A stretch of DNA of 64,000 nt, taken from positions 160,540,929 through 160,604,928 of the forward strand of contig JAYESD010000009.1 in the NCBI GenBank assembly GCA_036927565.1. Reading direction: 5' to 3'. The stretch's first letter is position 1, and every line of letters starts with the position of its first letter. The notes below the pieces were generated by a model. It saw only the letters and a program-made list of their open reading frames with translations, did not search any database and had not been told where the DNA came from. The DNA comes from Tuctoria greenei (taxonomy: Eukaryota > Streptophyta > Magnoliopsida > Poales > Poaceae). The position numbers were made by a program, and so were the translations under genes. Positions 62,552-64,000 of this stretch are shown in pieces.

Positions 62552-64000
62552 ATGATGGAGGAAGAAATGTGCCTTATGGATAGTTGCACCACAAACTCTA
62601 TACTTAGGGAAACAAAATATTTCCACACCCTAACTCGGAGGTCGGGAAATGTTTTGACCATCGCAGGACGCGATGCGACAATAGTTGGCTCTAGAAAAGC
62701 CACTATTACTCTTCCTAATGAGACACAAGTGATGATCGAGGATGCATTATTGTATCCCGATTCACTTTCATAAGTTTTAGAGATATTTGGAAAAATGGAT
62801 TACATATACATACCCATGAAGAGAATAAAGAAGAATTTCCTCTTATTTCTAAATCTTCCAAATATGACAATGAAGTTTTAGAAAGAATTCCTTCTACTCC
62901 ATCTAGACTGTACTATACGTACATAAAACCCGTACCATATGTTGCATACAAGGTGATTTACCAAAATGTAGATACATTTAAGACTTGGCATTCACGCCTA
63001 GGCCACCCCGGAACAGGGATGATGCGGAAAATTATTGGAAATTGCACTGGCCATGATTTAAAGAATAGTAAATTTCCAAAATCTAATGATTTTGTTTGTA
63101 CTTCATGTGCTATGGGCAAGTTGATCTTACGACCTTCTCCACTTAAGATCCATGCTGAACCATTAAAATTCCTTGAAAGAATTCAAGGAGATATATGTGG
63201 ACCCATACAACCTATGTGTGGTCCATTTAGATATTTCATGGTTTTAATTGACGCATCTACTAGATGGTCGCACGTGTGTTTATTATATACACGTAACCAT
63301 GCTTTTTCCAAATTTATGATACAAGTCATAAGGTTGAAAGCAAATTATCCTGAATATAGGATAAAAAGTATCCGTATGGACAATGCTGCTGAATTTACAT
63401 CCTGTGCTTTCAATGACTTTTATATGGCTCAAGAGATTGAAGTCCAGCACTCCGTTCCATATGTTCATACACAAAATGGTTTAGCAGAATCTCTCATAAA
63501 GAGAGTGAAACTCATAGCAAGACCTTTATTACAAAGTTGCAATTTACCAACATCTTGTTGGGGTCATGCAGTCTTACACGCTGCTGACCTTATCCTACTT
63601 AGACCAACTTCATATCATACCACCTCCCCTTTACAACTTGTATGTGGAGATCAACCCAATATCTCCCATCTGCGGAAATTTGGTTGTGTTGTATACACAC
63701 CAATTTCACCACCTAAGCGAACTTCTATGGGCCCTCACAGGAAATTAGGGATATACGTGGGATATCAATCCCCCCGTCTATTATTAAATACCTGGAGCCT
63801 TTAACAGGAGATTTATTCACGGCCCGGTTCGCTGATTGCATATTTAATGATGATCATTTCCCGGCTTTAGGGGGAGATAATAAATTTTCCAATGAAAGCC
63901 GAGAAATAATTTGGGATGATAAATCCATCCTAAATGTTGATCCACGTATAAATGAAACTGAACTTCAAGTTCAGAAAATCATAGAGTTACAGCAACTTGC
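62552..64000 (+). pseudogene. Second copia element: protease and integrase (runs off window)
   Basis: Protease shows CLMDSCTTNSILRETKYFH and GRDATIVGSRKATITLPNET. After a frameshift near 62770 come the integrase zinc-binding segment (WHSRLGHPGTGMMRK, CTSCAMGK) and core with catalytic residues in GDICGPI, IRMDNAAEFTS and NGLAESLIKR. Another frameshift lies near 63775, after which IIKYLEPLTGDLFTARFADC continues to the window end. The RT and RNase H regions expected next are outside. Domain order is that of Ty1/copia. Confidence 0.88.

Overview
This window is plant nuclear DNA, very probably from a grass (Poaceae) and possibly Oryza-like. The evidence is a type 1 metallothionein gene with a short plant intron, plant Ty3/gypsy and Ty1/copia LTR elements primed by initiator tRNA-Met, a MuDR-type (MULE) transposon with plant mobile domain cargo, and GC-rich grass-like coding sequence. 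No rRNA, tRNA, CRISPR or prokaryotic features were seen. Only three loci look like host genes: two near-identical metallothionein genes (minus strand, 11676-11969 and 55736-56030) and one broken membrane-protein gene (57878-58622). Almost all the rest is mobile DNA.

The layout is a four-level nest. A minus-strand copia element (3' LTR 12339-13213, pol 13761-17063, gag 53921-54528, truncated 5' LTR 54566-55172) was split inside gag by a MULE (17064-53920). The MULE transposase gene was split by a LARD-like element with 5.7-kb LTRs (25804-51709). The right LTR of that element was split by a chromodomain gypsy element (37378-49371). Each level is supported by reading frames or LTRs that rejoin across the insert.

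Positions 1-12338 are a second copy of 44171-56417 at roughly 98-99% identity. The window therefore shows about one and a quarter units of a roughly 44-kb tandem duplication that carries the metallothionein gene and the nest. The junction at 12338/12339 falls exactly on a copia LTR terminus. That LTR has a TATA box aimed at the first metallothionein copy, whose native upstream region is cut to about 370 bp.

The most unusual feature is the extra ORF at 40622-41407, between the primer-binding site and gag of the gypsy element. It begins MARTKQTTRKSTGGR, almost the histone H3 tail, and continues through an arginine-rich region and a coiled coil to a strongly acidic C-terminus. The integrase of the same element ends in a chromodomain.

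Inside the MULE, all on the minus strand, are two GRF-like zinc-finger genes with matching promoter modules, a multi-exon plant mobile domain gene and the transposase. The MULE also holds a probable solo LTR with six G-boxes spaced 57-64 bp apart, and a 48-bp perfect palindrome next to its left TIR. Right of 56417 lie unique sequence, the broken membrane-protein gene and the 5' part of a second copia element (gag 61337-62378, protease-integrase 62552-64000) that runs off the window. Nearly all transposon genes are broken by stops or frameshifts; the metallothionein genes are intact.
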